A DNA stretch of 64,000 nucleotides from JANXQG01 sp963804375 (GTDB taxonomy: Bacteria; Planctomycetota; Planctomycetia; Pirellulales; Thermoguttaceae), in assembly GCA_963804375.1 (NCBI GenBank), contig CAWDQE010000024.1, positions 1 through 64,000 on the forward strand, written 5' to 3'. How positions within the stretch are numbered: the first letter of the stretch is position 1; every line of letters starts with the position of its first letter. The translations under genes were made by a program, and so were the position numbers. The notes under the pieces were generated by a model. It was not told where the DNA came from, ran no database searches, and was given only the letters and a program-made list of their open reading frames with translations. This document shows positions 54,680-63,633 of this stretch, one piece after another.

Positions 54680-56142
54680 ATCCCACGGATCTTCCACGTC
54701 GCGAGTTTCTCCGCACGGCCGGCGTCGCCGGTTTGGCCTTGCCCTATTTGATCTCCTCTTCGGCTATGGCCCAACCCGGCAAGGCGGGGGCCAACGACCG
54801 CCTGAGCATTGCCCTGATCGGCTGCGGCGGCATGGGCCGAGCGAACCTGCTCGCATGTGGCAGCCAGGCCGACGTGGTCGTCACCGGGGCCTGCGACGTG
54901 TGGCAGCAGAGGCGCGAGGCCGTCTGCGGGCAATATAAATCGGCCAAGCCCTATACCGACTATCGTGAACTGCTGGATCGCAAAGACCTGGACGGCGTGA
55001 TCATCGGCACTCCGCCCCATTGGCACTGCCTGATGGCCGTCGACGCCTGCCGGGCCGGCAAAGACATTTACCTGCAAAAGCCCATGACGCTGCACCTGGC
55101 CGAGAGCCTGGCCGTCCGCAACGCCGTCCGCAAGCATCAGCGGATCTGTCAGATTGGCACGCAGATCCACGCCGGGGACAACTACCGCCGCGTGGTCGAG
55201 TTGGTCCGCTGCGGCAACCTCGGCAAGATCAGCGTCGCGCGGACCTTCAATGTCATGAACCAGGCCCCGCAAGGAATCGGTAACCCGCCCAACAGTGCCC
55301 CGCCGGCCGGGCTCGACTGGGATCGCTGGGTCGGGCCTTGTCCCATGCGGCCCTACAATCCACTGATCGTCAGCGACGCTTATACGAACTGCTCGTTCAT
55401 GTCGTTCAGCGGAGGGTGGACACCGGGCATGGCCCCACACATCATCGACCTGCCGGTGTGGGCACTCGATCTCGGTTTCCCCACGGTCACGTTCAGCTCC
55501 GGCGGCCGCTACACGATCCACGACGCGGGAGACGCGCCGGACACCCAGGAGGTCGTCTGGCAGTACCCCGACTTCACCATGACATGGTCGATGTCGTTGG
55601 TCAACAGTTTCGCCTTCGATTTCGGCCGCGGCCAGCCCGAGCGGCGGTTGGGTATGTACTTCCACGGCGTCAACGGTACGCTATACGCCGATTATGGCAT
55701 GCGCAAGGTCGTGCCGGAGGGCCCGCGGATGGACGGCCTCAAGCCGCCGGCCGTGTCGATTCCGCCGTCGCCTGGCCACGAGCGCGAGTGGCTCGACGCA
55801 ATTAAGACTCGCAAGTCGCCCAGTTGCTGTCCGGACTACCATTGCAAACTGGACGTGCCGCTGGTGCTGGCGAACCTGTCATTGAAGCTCGGCCGGGCGA
55901 TTCGCTTCGACCCGCTGGCCGAGAAGATCGTGGACGACGAGCAAGCCGCCCGGCTAGCGCTGCCCGAGTACCGCGCCCCTGGAAATTCCCCGCGGAGTAT
56001 GTGTGAACCCAGGATCATCGTGCAGCCGGAAAACGTAGTCCCCATCCGCATCAACAGGCCCGACATCCGGGCCCGAAATCACTCGTCGAATTCCAGAGAA
56101 CTCGTTTCCAGGACGTTGCCCGGCACCGGGGTCGCCGCGTAG
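54676..56142 (+). CDS. Gfo/Idh/MocA-family oxidoreductase with Tat signal
   Basis: The start ATG 54676 overlaps the previous stop. A Tat leader (RREFLRTAGVAGLALPYL) is followed by the Rossmann motif (LSIALIGCGGMGRANLLA), the GTPPHWHCLMAVDA and LQKPMTLHLAES blocks that hold the catalytic Lys, and a C-terminal substrate domain. It is an exported NAD(P)-dependent sugar or polyol oxidoreductase. The last ~49 residues are out of register: one inserted base near 55979 would restore the expected ending EYRAPWKFPAEYV at 56008. The tail to 56142 is therefore probably readthrough of a frameshift. Confidence 0.85.
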   Translation: MNPTDLPRREFLRTAGVAGLALPYLISSSAMAQPGKAGANDRLSIALIGCGGMGRANLLACGSQADVVVTGACDVWQQRREAVCGQYKSAKPYTDYRELLDRKDLDGVIIGTPPHWHCLMAVDACRAGKDIYLQKPMTLHLAESLAVRNAVRKHQRICQIGTQIHAGDNYRRVVELVRCGNLGKISVARTFNVMNQAPQGIGNPPNSAPPAGLDWDRWVGPCPMRPYNPLIVSDAYTNCSFMSFSGGWTPGMAPHIIDLPVWALDLGFPTVTFSSGGRYTIHDAGDAPDTQEVVWQYPDFTMTWSMSLVNSFAFDFGRGQPERRLGMYFHGVNGTLYADYGMRKVVPEGPRMDGLKPPAVSIPPSPGHEREWLDAIKTRKSPSCCPDYHCKLDVPLVLANLSLKLGRAIRFDPLAEKIVDDEQAARLALPEYRAPGNSPRSMCEPRIIVQPENVVPIRINRPDIRARNHSSNSRELVSRTLPGTGVAA

Positions 56143-57982
56143 GTCGCCGGGCGGGTCCGGCAAGGCTCGTACACAATTAAGCAAATATTCAATCGACCTT
56201 ACACGTTTTTCGTCGCCAGCGCCGGGATCGTGCCTGATGATCGCCTGGGCCGGCCCCGCGGGTGCCTATTTGCCCGCCCCGCCGGGCAGCAGCACGGGGC
56301 ACAAGCATCGCCGGCCAGGAAGACCCATGTCGTTCGCGACGTTGGCCCAAGCCGGCTGCTTCCAGTCGCGGCCGCAGCGGGTGTCAGGGCATCAGTCGAC
56401 TTTCGTTGAACAGCAATTCTTGCCCACCGGGGTGCGCAACCGCGTGGAGGTTCGGCGGCAGTGTCAAATCGCCGGCCGGTCAAGAAAAAACGATGATTTC
56501 CTGACTTTTTGACGCCGGCCGTGGCGCTTGGATGAGGCGGAGGGGGTGACGAATGTCACTAGCTTAAGCGTCGAGCTTTCGGCCAGCCTACAACAGCTTG
56601 TGATCGCACGCCAAGGCAGCTACGACCCATTGTGGCCGCATTCCTTAAGCTGGTCACAATCGTGGGGGTGACCGCCGCAGGCAAGCTGGCTGGCATCGTT
56701 TCGAGAAGTCGGTCCTTTTGGGAAGAGTTACAAGAGGGTTGAGTTCCTGCGAAAAACGGCGAAGAAAGACCACGGAATGCTGGCCGGCGAACGACCAAGC
56801 TCAGTGGCGGCGAGTAAGCGGAGAGCTAGAAGTCCTTGAAACGGATCATGCCCCGCCGTCTGCTGCAGCGCCCGGTTCGGCCACCCTCGTGCGCAGACTA
56901 CGCCTCGCGAAGAACCACCGCACCGCACAACCACCGCCTAGCTAGATGTCCGTTTCGTAAGTTCGTGCGCAGTCCCTGAATCGGCGAAATAGAACCGCTT
57001 CCCGCAACGTGCGGCAATTTCCACTGGCTAAGGACTTACGAAACGGACATCTAGGGGCCGAGGAATTAGCCGTCCTTTTGCCCCATAATCGTACCAAAGA
57101 CCAGAACTCCCGTTGCAAGATCAAACATGTGATGCCGGCCACCAGACTGGGCGTTCTTGCCTCAGCTTTTGTGAAGTCGGAAGTGGCCCCAGCGGAAATC
57201 GCTGGCAAGTCGAATCGGCGACCGCATGGAACCGTGTGAAAAAAAACGCGATGGGTCGGCATCAAGATCGCTCCCGACTTCACGGTCAACGGCACCTTCG
57301 ACAACGATCCTGCCGGAACGTACACCTACCTCGTCCGGTGTCTGAACCCGCTGGGCCTACCCTATGCCGTGCGACTCACAAACGGGCCGATGGCGAGTAT
57401 CTCGTCTTCATCGAAGAGAACGCAAAACCGAAGATCGGCACGTACCGTTGGCGTCCGTAGCCGGGCGACAATCAGGGCCGTCTTGAAGGTCCACGTTGGG
57501 TGACGCGGGGACCCAACTAAACTGGCCACCCTCATTCTGAGAATTGTCGGCCGCTTGTTCTATTTCGGCACTTCCTTTCCAAGTCAGCTCCTTGCCCAAT
57601 GGCGCCCGATTGTGAAACGGTTTTTGAAATAACGATCCGGCGCCGATCAAATCAGGAAAGATGCCGTGGCGAAATACGAAGACTTCGGCTCGCATAACCA
57701 AGAGATGAAATTCAGAAATTGTAACTCTTGACTGTCCGCGCCACGACGTAAGAATTTCACGAGACGAGGCCCGTCCAAAAACAGGCGGTCATCCCTTTTC
57801 GCGTCTTGAACCGACAGGTAAGGTGGGTCAAGCGGCCTGACGCGGATTCGTCACGAGAAGACATAGATCGATTTGTCACCTGGCACATCGATATCGACAA
57901 AGGCAGAGGCCCTGCGGAATCGCTCGCCGAGTGCTTCGCGAATTCCTGCCGAGCGAACTTGTCACCTGAAAGGAGCAAGACA
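56143..57982. other. Decayed intergenic region with a MITE-like element
   Basis: I support no protein gene over ~1.8 kb. Frames are short, overlapping and arginine/proline-rich. A 113-bp inverted-repeat element lies at 56942-57054. The stretch joins the Gfo/Idh gene to the Ohr gene. Confidence 0.5.
56942..57054. mobile_element. MITE-like element with 21-bp terminal inverted repeats
   Basis: CTAGATGTCCGTTTCGTAAG-T and its exact reverse complement bound a 113-bp segment with no coding capacity. The ends begin with CTAG. The outer flanks are TAG on the left and GGG on the right, so a target duplication longer than CTAG itself is not evident. Confidence 0.75.
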
Positions 57983-58459
57983 ATGGCTGCTGTAAATGTT
58001 GATCGAGAACGTTCCCGATCTATCAACGTCCATGAGGGGCCCGCTATGAACTTCGAAAACTTGCTATACACCGCCAAGGTCCACACCACTGGTGGCCGGG
58101 ATGGCGCATCCCGCAGTTCCGATGGCCGCCTGGACGTCAAGCTTTCATCTCCCGGCGCCCCGGGCAGCGGCACCAATCCGGAGCAACTGTTCGCTGCTGG
58201 TTGGTTGGCCTGTTTTATCAGCGCGATGGCGCTTGCGGCCAGCAAAATGAAGATCAGTCTCCCCGCCGACCGGGCCGTTGACGCCGAAGTGGACTTGGGC
58301 ACAACGGGCGGCGGTTACATGCTCCAGGCTCGCCTCAACGTCAGCCTGCCGGGTTTGGATCGCGAAGTCGCCCAGGCCCTGGTGGACGCTGCCGACCAGA
58401 CGTGTCCGTATTCCAAAGCCACGCGGGGCAACATCAACGTCGTTATCAAACTGGCCTGA
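57983..58459 (+). CDS. ohr: Ohr-type organic hydroperoxide reductase
   Basis: ATG 57983 has AAAGGAG 7 nt upstream and gives 158 residues. ATG 58046 would give the usual ~137-residue Ohr and has GAGGGG upstream. Family features: ENLLYTAKVHTTGGRDG, NPEQLFAAGWLACFISAM with Cys77, DQTCPYSKATRGNI with Cys141, the two redox cysteines. It detoxifies lipid and organic hydroperoxides using dihydrolipoamide. The extra 21-residue N-terminus, if used, is unusual. Confidence 0.88.
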   Translation: MAAVNVDRERSRSINVHEGPAMNFENLLYTAKVHTTGGRDGASRSSDGRLDVKLSSPGAPGSGTNPEQLFAAGWLACFISAMALAASKMKISLPADRAVDAEVDLGTTGGGYMLQARLNVSLPGLDREVAQALVDAADQTCPYSKATRGNINVVIKLA

Positions 58460-58503
58460 GCCCAACTGTCAATAACATCTTCATTTCATGGAAGGCATCT
58501 ATC

Positions 58504-59586
58504 ATGAAAGCAAACCGACTTTTGCTCGTCGCGATGTTCGCCGGCGGAATTGGAACTCTGAACATGGCTTTTGCCAAGGACGAGAGCGTGGCGCAGCCGA
58601 GGGCGCCTAAGGCCGTTCCGCTACCCATTGAAGGTGAGTTGCCTCGCGCCAGCGCAACCGAGTGGCTCAATTCGAAGCCGCTGACGGCGGCCGACCTGCG
58701 CGGAAAAGTCGTCCTCGTCGACTTTTGGACCTATTCCTGCATCAATTGGCGACGCTCGCTTCCTTATGTCCGCGCATGGGCCGAGAAATACAAGGCTCAA
58801 GGATTGGTGGTGATCGGCGTGCATACGCCCGAATTCGACTTCGAGAAAGATGTCGATAACGTTCGCTGGGCCGCGAAGGAGATGAAGATCGATTATCCGA
58901 TCGCGATCGATAACGACCATGCGGTATGGCGTGCTTTCAGGAATGACATTTGGCCCGCCCTGTACTTCGTCGACGCCGAGGGGCATATTCGACACCATCA
59001 GTTCGGCGAGGGTGAATACGAACAGTCGGAAAGAATTATTCAGCAATTGCTGGCGGACGTCGGCGTCGGAGGCATTGGACACAAACTCGTTTCGGTCGAT
59101 GCCCGGGGTGCGGAAGTTGCCGCAGATTGGGGAAGCTTGAAGTCGCCGGAGAACTATGTCGGTTATGAGCGCACCGAGAATTTTGCCTCTCCGGGCAGTG
59201 TATTCCCGGAGGAGCGTCGCGACTTCGCCATCCCCGCGCGGTTGAGACTCAATCAGTGGGCCCTCTCCGGCGACTGGACGGTGGAGAAACAGGCGGTAGT
59301 TCTGAACAAGGCCAAAGGGCGGATCGTGTACTGCTTTCACGCACGCGACCTTCATCTCGTCATGGGACCGGCAGCGCGAGGAACTTCCGTGCGATTTCGC
59401 GTGCTCATCAATGGAAAGCCGCCGGGGGCTGCTCACGGAGTTGACGTTGACGAGCAAGGCAACGGGACAGTTGCCGCGCAGCGGCTGTATCAGTTGATCC
59501 GACAGCCGAAGCCCATCGGTGATCGACAGTTCACAATCGAGTTTCTCGATTCGGGCGTGGAGGTCTTTTCCTTCACCTTCGGCTGA
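58504..59586 (+). CDS. Thioredoxin-like (DipZ C-terminal type) exported protein with CxxW
   Basis: 360 residues. A signal peptide (RLLLVAMFAGGIGTLNMAFA) is followed by a redoxin domain (KVVLVDFWTYSCINWRRSLP, VVIGVHTPEFDFEKDVDNVR) and a C-terminal carbohydrate-binding-like beta domain (LSGDWTVEKQAVVLNKAKGR). This is the layout of the periplasmic part of DipZ. The usual CINC active site reads C79-I-N-W82, so the resolving Cys is lost. The gene follows ohr by 44 bp and may share its operon and a role in oxidative stress. Confidence 0.8.
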   Translation: MKANRLLLVAMFAGGIGTLNMAFAKDESVAQPRAPKAVPLPIEGELPRASATEWLNSKPLTAADLRGKVVLVDFWTYSCINWRRSLPYVRAWAEKYKAQGLVVIGVHTPEFDFEKDVDNVRWAAKEMKIDYPIAIDNDHAVWRAFRNDIWPALYFVDAEGHIRHHQFGEGEYEQSERIIQQLLADVGVGGIGHKLVSVDARGAEVAADWGSLKSPENYVGYERTENFASPGSVFPEERRDFAIPARLRLNQWALSGDWTVEKQAVVLNKAKGRIVYCFHARDLHLVMGPAARGTSVRFRVLINGKPPGAAHGVDVDEQGNGTVAAQRLYQLIRQPKPIGDRQFTIEFLDSGVEVFSFTFG

Positions 59587-59746
59587 GCCGCCGCAGGGAC
59601 TCTTCACCGGATTGCCACATCGCATCCGTTCGCAAAGGAGCAAGAGACAGTTCTTCTTGTGTTTCCTTATTTAGACGAAGACCATAATCCCGCGGAAGAC
59701 AGTGTAGTCTCCGCGACCTTACTCGTAACCGCAGAAAGGATTACCC

Positions 59747-60061
59747 ATGTCCATTTCAACCCAAACTCGCACCGCCCCAGCCGCCGGCGTTAAGCCGAAA
59801 CAGCCGGCACCTGCCTCCGCCGTACAATCCGGCCCGACTCCCAGAAAGGAAAACGCCACGAGTTGCCAGGCCTGGGTTGCGAAGGCGGCAAGACAGCCGA
59901 TGTCGCTGGAAACCCTCGATCTCGGACCACTCGGGGCCGAGGACGTTGAAGTCGCCGTCAAGCATTGCGGCTTATGTCACTCCGATGTCTCCGACTTGAA
60001 GGATGACTGGGGCTTTTCACAAGGAGCACGTCATGTCTCAACTCGACAACCTTCGCTATAG
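59747..60061 (+). pseudogene. Zinc alcohol dehydrogenase, N-terminal stub
   Basis: From ATG 59747 (AAGGATTACCC upstream) the frame encodes a Pro/Ala leader and then the GroES-like start of a YahK-type alcohol dehydrogenase: LETLDLGPLGAEDVEVAVKH, then CGLCHSDVSDLKDDWG with the zinc Cys. After FSQ at about 60021 the homology ends at the leader of the aldo-keto reductase gene. The rest of the enzyme is gone. Confidence 0.75.
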
Positions 60062-60974
60062 GAAGATACGTCTTAACAACGGCTCCGGCGCCATCCCCGC
60101 ACTCGGCTTTGGCACACTCATTCCCGACCCCGTCGCAACCAGGGTCGCGACCAAGGTGGCGCTGGAAGCAGGATTTCGCCTGCTCGACACTTCGGAACGC
60201 TACCGAACCGAAAAAGAGGTCGGGGAAGCGATGCAGGAAGTGTTCAAGGAAGGGAAGGTTAAGCGGGAGGACGTGTTTGTTGTCACGAAGCTCTGGAATA
60301 CCAATCATCGTCCTGAGCGCGTCAAACCTGCTTTCGAGGCAAGTCTCAAGAAACTCCAACTCGAGTTCGTCGATCTCTATCTCATCCACACCCCCTTTGC
60401 CTTCCAACCCGGAGACGAGCAAGACCCAAGGGATACAAACGGCACGGTGATCTATGATAAAGAGGTGACATTGCTCGATACCTGGAAGGCGCTGGAGGCC
60501 TTGGTGGATGAAGGCAAGTGCAAGGCTATCGGATTATCCGACGTCAGCCTGGAACAGGCGAAAGGAATCTTTGATGCCGCGAGGATCAAGCCTGCGGTAG
60601 TTCACGTCGAATCCCATCCGTACCTCCCGGAATGGGACCTTTTGAAGTATTGCAACAAGAATGGCATCGTGCTTCAAGCGTTCGCGGCACTGGGGCATAG
60701 CAGCGAGCCCAAGTTGCTCGAAGATCCGGTCATTACCGCCATTGCCAGGCGAGTCAACAAGACCCCGGCGCAGGTCTTGCTCGCTTGGGCTATCCAGCGC
60801 GGGACCGCTCTCCTGACCACCTCGAAGACTCCCAGCCGCATCAAGGCGAACTTTGAGGTCTCGGCCATTCCTGAAGACGCCGTGAGGGAGATCACCGAAG
60901 GAATCAAGACGCGGGTCCGGTTTAATTCAGTTGTGGAGACCGGCGTTCCCGGGTTCATTCCAAGAGGCAAGTGA
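60033..60974 (+). CDS. Aldo-keto reductase
   Basis: 313 residues from ATG 60033 with AAGGAG 6 nt upstream. TIM-barrel AKR with the catalytic set: Asp and Tyr in LLDTSERYRTE, Lys in VVTKLWNTNH, His in DLYLIHTPFAF. Also IGLSDVS in place of the usual IGVSNF, and the NADPH-binding KTPSRIKANF. It reduces aldehydes with NADPH. It lies where the deleted alcohol dehydrogenase ended, so expression may depend on that gene's promoter. Confidence 0.88.
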   Translation: MSQLDNLRYRKIRLNNGSGAIPALGFGTLIPDPVATRVATKVALEAGFRLLDTSERYRTEKEVGEAMQEVFKEGKVKREDVFVVTKLWNTNHRPERVKPAFEASLKKLQLEFVDLYLIHTPFAFQPGDEQDPRDTNGTVIYDKEVTLLDTWKALEALVDEGKCKAIGLSDVSLEQAKGIFDAARIKPAVVHVESHPYLPEWDLLKYCNKNGIVLQAFAALGHSSEPKLLEDPVITAIARRVNKTPAQVLLAWAIQRGTALLTTSKTPSRIKANFEVSAIPEDAVREITEGIKTRVRFNSVVETGVPGFIPRGK

Positions 60975-61100
60975 TGTTGAGAAAGCAATCGCGAGAGTCT
61001 CGGAACGGGTTGGCATCACGCAAATGGCATGTTCCACCTGAAATTGTCTTAGACGCAGCCTTATGACGTCCAGCAAAATACCCTCCAAGGCCGCGGCCCT

Positions 61101-61709
61101 ATGAATCGGACATTGCCCACCCCCTGGAAACCCACCAAAGCCCAACTTCTCGCCGCGCACAACAAGCTCGTCCCAGATCTCGTCGCCAAGAACCTCATCG
61201 TCCTCTTCGCCGGCATCAACCCGGGCCTCTACACCGCCGCCATCGGCCGCCACTTCGGCCGCCCAGGCAACCGCTTCTGGCCCGCCCTCCACGGCGGCGG
61301 CTTCACCCCGCGCCTGTTCTCCCCCTTTGAAGAATCCCTCCTTCTCGACCTCAAATTTGGCATCACCAACATCGTCGAACGCGCCACCGCCCGCGCCGAT
61401 GAACTCGCCGACGACGAACTTCGCGCCGGGGGCCGGCGCCTCGAAGCCAAAGTCAAACGCTGGCGCCCCACCGTCGTCGCCTTCGTCGGCATCGGCCCCT
61501 ACCGCATCGTCTCCGGCATCAAAGACGCCCGCGTCGGCCTCCAAAAGGCCCGCTTTGGCGGCAGCCACGCCTGGGTCCTCCCCAACCCCAGTGGCCTCAA
61601 CGCCCACTACCTACCCGCCGCCCTCGCGCAACTCTTCGGAGACCTCCGCCTCTGGGCCATTGCACACCACGGGCGCGGCCGAAATAATCGCTCCATTTCC
61701 CAGTCATGA
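61101..61709 (+). CDS. mug: G/U mismatch-specific uracil-DNA glycosylase Mug
   Basis: 202 residues. Family motifs: NLIVLFAGINPGLYTAAIGR with the GINPG catalytic loop, NRFWPALHGGG, FGITNIVERATARADEL, and the LPNPSGLNAHY loop. It removes uracil and ethenocytosine from DNA in base-excision repair. Codon use is very C-rich at third positions compared with neighbours, consistent with a separate origin. Confidence 0.88.
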   Translation: MNRTLPTPWKPTKAQLLAAHNKLVPDLVAKNLIVLFAGINPGLYTAAIGRHFGRPGNRFWPALHGGGFTPRLFSPFEESLLLDLKFGITNIVERATARADELADDELRAGGRRLEAKVKRWRPTVVAFVGIGPYRIVSGIKDARVGLQKARFGGSHAWVLPNPSGLNAHYLPAALAQLFGDLRLWAIAHHGRGRNNRSISQS

Positions 61710-61724
61710 TCGGGAGGCCCTATA

Positions 61725-61964
61725 AAGATCCCTGTCATTGCCGCCGGCGGTATCGCAGACGCCAAGGGCGTCGCGGCAGCAATGACGCTCGGCGCGGCTG
61801 GCGTGCAGGTTGGCACGAGCTACATGCTGTGCCCGGAAGCCACCACAAGTGTGGTGCATCGGGCGGCTCTCACGAGCGACGCAGCACGCCTGACCGCGGT
61901 CACAAATCTATTCACCGGACGCCCGGCTCGCGGGATCGTCAATGTCAGCTCGTTGAAAGGCTAG
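61725..61964 (+). pseudogene. Nitronate monooxygenase, C-terminal fragment
   Basis: The frame begins KIPVIAAGGIADAKGVAAAM, then GAAGVQVGTSYMLCPEATTS and TGRPARGIVN, the FMN-phosphate-binding part of 2-nitropropane dioxygenase family enzymes. There is no start codon or N-terminal two thirds. It abuts the mug gene and overlaps the end of the PTS gene on the other strand by 20 bp. Confidence 0.8.
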
Positions 61965-63615
61965 TACTGAGCGTGCGTATTAACGACTTCGTCGTGGGGA
62001 TAATGGCGGGGGCAACGCTCAGTGCGCGAAATCCCATTTTCAGTAAGCGTGGCACGAATGTTTCTCGGCCAGCCAACTCTCCGCAGAGCGTTACGGGCCG
62101 ACCGGTGGATTCGGTTATGACGATGCTTAACAGTCGCATGACCGATTCGTGGCCATCAAGATAGTAATTGTTGACCAAGGCGTCGTCGCGAGCAGCGGCC
62201 AAGGTGTATTGTGTGAGGTCATTTGTGCCGATGCAGAAGAAGTCGACGTGCTTCACAAGCGAGGGAACGGACAGCGCTGCGGCGGGTGTCTCGACCATCG
62301 CGCCAAACTCGGGCGGATTTCTGACGTTTCGTTCTTTGCTCATCGCATCGAACGCCTCCCGCATCCGGCGAATATCGTCCTCAAGTGTGACCATCGGAAT
62401 CAGCACGCGCAGTGAACGCTCCTGGGAAAGTTTCAAGATCGCTCCGATTTGAGTTCTCACCAACTGCGAGTAATTCAGGAGTAATCGTACACCGCGGAGC
62501 CCCAACCCGGGATTGGAACTTGGGGGCATGGCCAAGTAAGGCAACGGCTTATCGCCGCCGATGTCGAGAAGGCGAATGGTCACGGGCCGATTGCCTAGAG
62601 GTGTGATCAGGCTTTCGAGTTCCTGGAATAATTCGTCCTCTGTCGGCGGCATTGGCCGCGCAAAGTAGAGTTGCTCGATCCGCAACAGCCCGACACCGTC
62701 GGCGCCATTGTCGAGGGCGAGTTCAGCGTCATCCTGGATGCCGATATTGGCTTCCACGCTGACCAACTGGCCGTCGAGCGTCCGGGCTGGATCGCGACAC
62801 GCCGCTTTGCAACGTACCAGGGTCGCCCGCCACTTCTCTATCCGCTCCTGGAAGTCGCTTCGCGTCGCACTTGTCGGCGCGATCACCAGCGTGCCACGAA
62901 AGCCATCCACCAACAGCTCCGTGCCGCTGTTGATCAGGGCCACGATTCCGGGAATCTCCGTGATCGTGGGAATTCCCTTTTCACGCGCCAGAAGCGCCGC
63001 GTGCGACCCTTGCCCGAGCGCTTCGACGACCACCGCCGCCACATTCGACTTGGGCAGCAATACGACATCCGACGGCAGGAGCCGCTCGACAACCAGGATG
63101 CTGTGCTCCGGAACGGCCATAAAGCCCGCGAGCGGTTCGCCACGAAGCCGCCGGATGATACTACGGCCCAAGTCCAGCACGTCGTCGGCACGCTGGCGGA
63201 GGGTTTGGTTTTCGAGCTTCTCGAACTTCTGATGCCACCGCCGCAATACGCGGCGAACGACCGCCTCCGCGGTCAATAACGAGGCCCGCAGTTCCCGCTC
63301 GAATTCGCGCGACGCAAGCTCCCGCAGAATCTCGCCATGCACTCGGAAGATGCTGGCGAGCGAGGAATCGAATTCCAGCTCGACGCGCTTGGCGTATTGA
63401 TCGAGTTCGGCCAGTGTCTCCTCAACGCTGTGTGCGAGACGAACCAGCTCGTCATCAACATCGTCTTGACCAATGGTCGCCGGCGGGCTGCTGCATTTCA
63501 ACACATCACCCATCACCCAGGCCTGCCCCATGCCCAAACCCTGCGAGATGCTCCGCCCTGAGAGCCTCACTTCCGTTTGCGTAGATTCTGCGGTCGTCGC
63601 CGGCATCGTTTCCAT
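61945..63615 (-). CDS. ptsI: Phosphoenolpyruvate-protein phosphotransferase (PTS enzyme I)
   Basis: 556 residues from ATG 63615, which has GGGAG 6 nt upstream (ATG 63633 is an alternative). The domains follow the EI order: helical HPr-binding part (LAELDQYAKRVELEFDSSLA), phospho-His domain with GQGSHAALLAREKGIP (His in the SHAA motif), linker, and PEP-binding barrel with DNGADGVGLLRIEQLYF, RLLDIGGDKPLPYL, GAMVETPAA, DFFCIGTNDLTQYTLA and the catalytic LCGELAG Cys. It passes phosphate from PEP to HPr. No HPr or EII gene is nearby; an FAD oxidoreductase gene lies immediately upstream on the same strand. Confidence 0.9.
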   Translation of the reverse strand: METMPATTAESTQTEVRLSGRSISQGLGMGQAWVMGDVLKCSSPPATIGQDDVDDELVRLAHSVEETLAELDQYAKRVELEFDSSLASIFRVHGEILRELASREFERELRASLLTAEAVVRRVLRRWHQKFEKLENQTLRQRADDVLDLGRSIIRRLRGEPLAGFMAVPEHSILVVERLLPSDVVLLPKSNVAAVVVEALGQGSHAALLAREKGIPTITEIPGIVALINSGTELLVDGFRGTLVIAPTSATRSDFQERIEKWRATLVRCKAACRDPARTLDGQLVSVEANIGIQDDAELALDNGADGVGLLRIEQLYFARPMPPTEDELFQELESLITPLGNRPVTIRLLDIGGDKPLPYLAMPPSSNPGLGLRGVRLLLNYSQLVRTQIGAILKLSQERSLRVLIPMVTLEDDIRRMREAFDAMSKERNVRNPPEFGAMVETPAAALSVPSLVKHVDFFCIGTNDLTQYTLAAARDDALVNNYYLDGHESVMRLLSIVITESTGRPVTLCGELAGRETFVPRLLKMGFRALSVAPAIIPTTKSLIRTLSTSLSTS

Positions 63616-63633
63616 GGAGTTCTCCCGGCACAT

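Noticed and set aside
54598..55665. 355-codon minus-strand frame
   Set aside because: Antisense of the Gfo/Idh/MocA gene in high-GC sequence.
58621..59643. 340-codon minus-strand frame
   Set aside because: Antisense of the thioredoxin-like gene.
60927..61607. 226-codon minus-strand Gly/Ala/Glu-rich frame
   Set aside because: Antisense of mug; the composition is caused by C-rich third codon positions.
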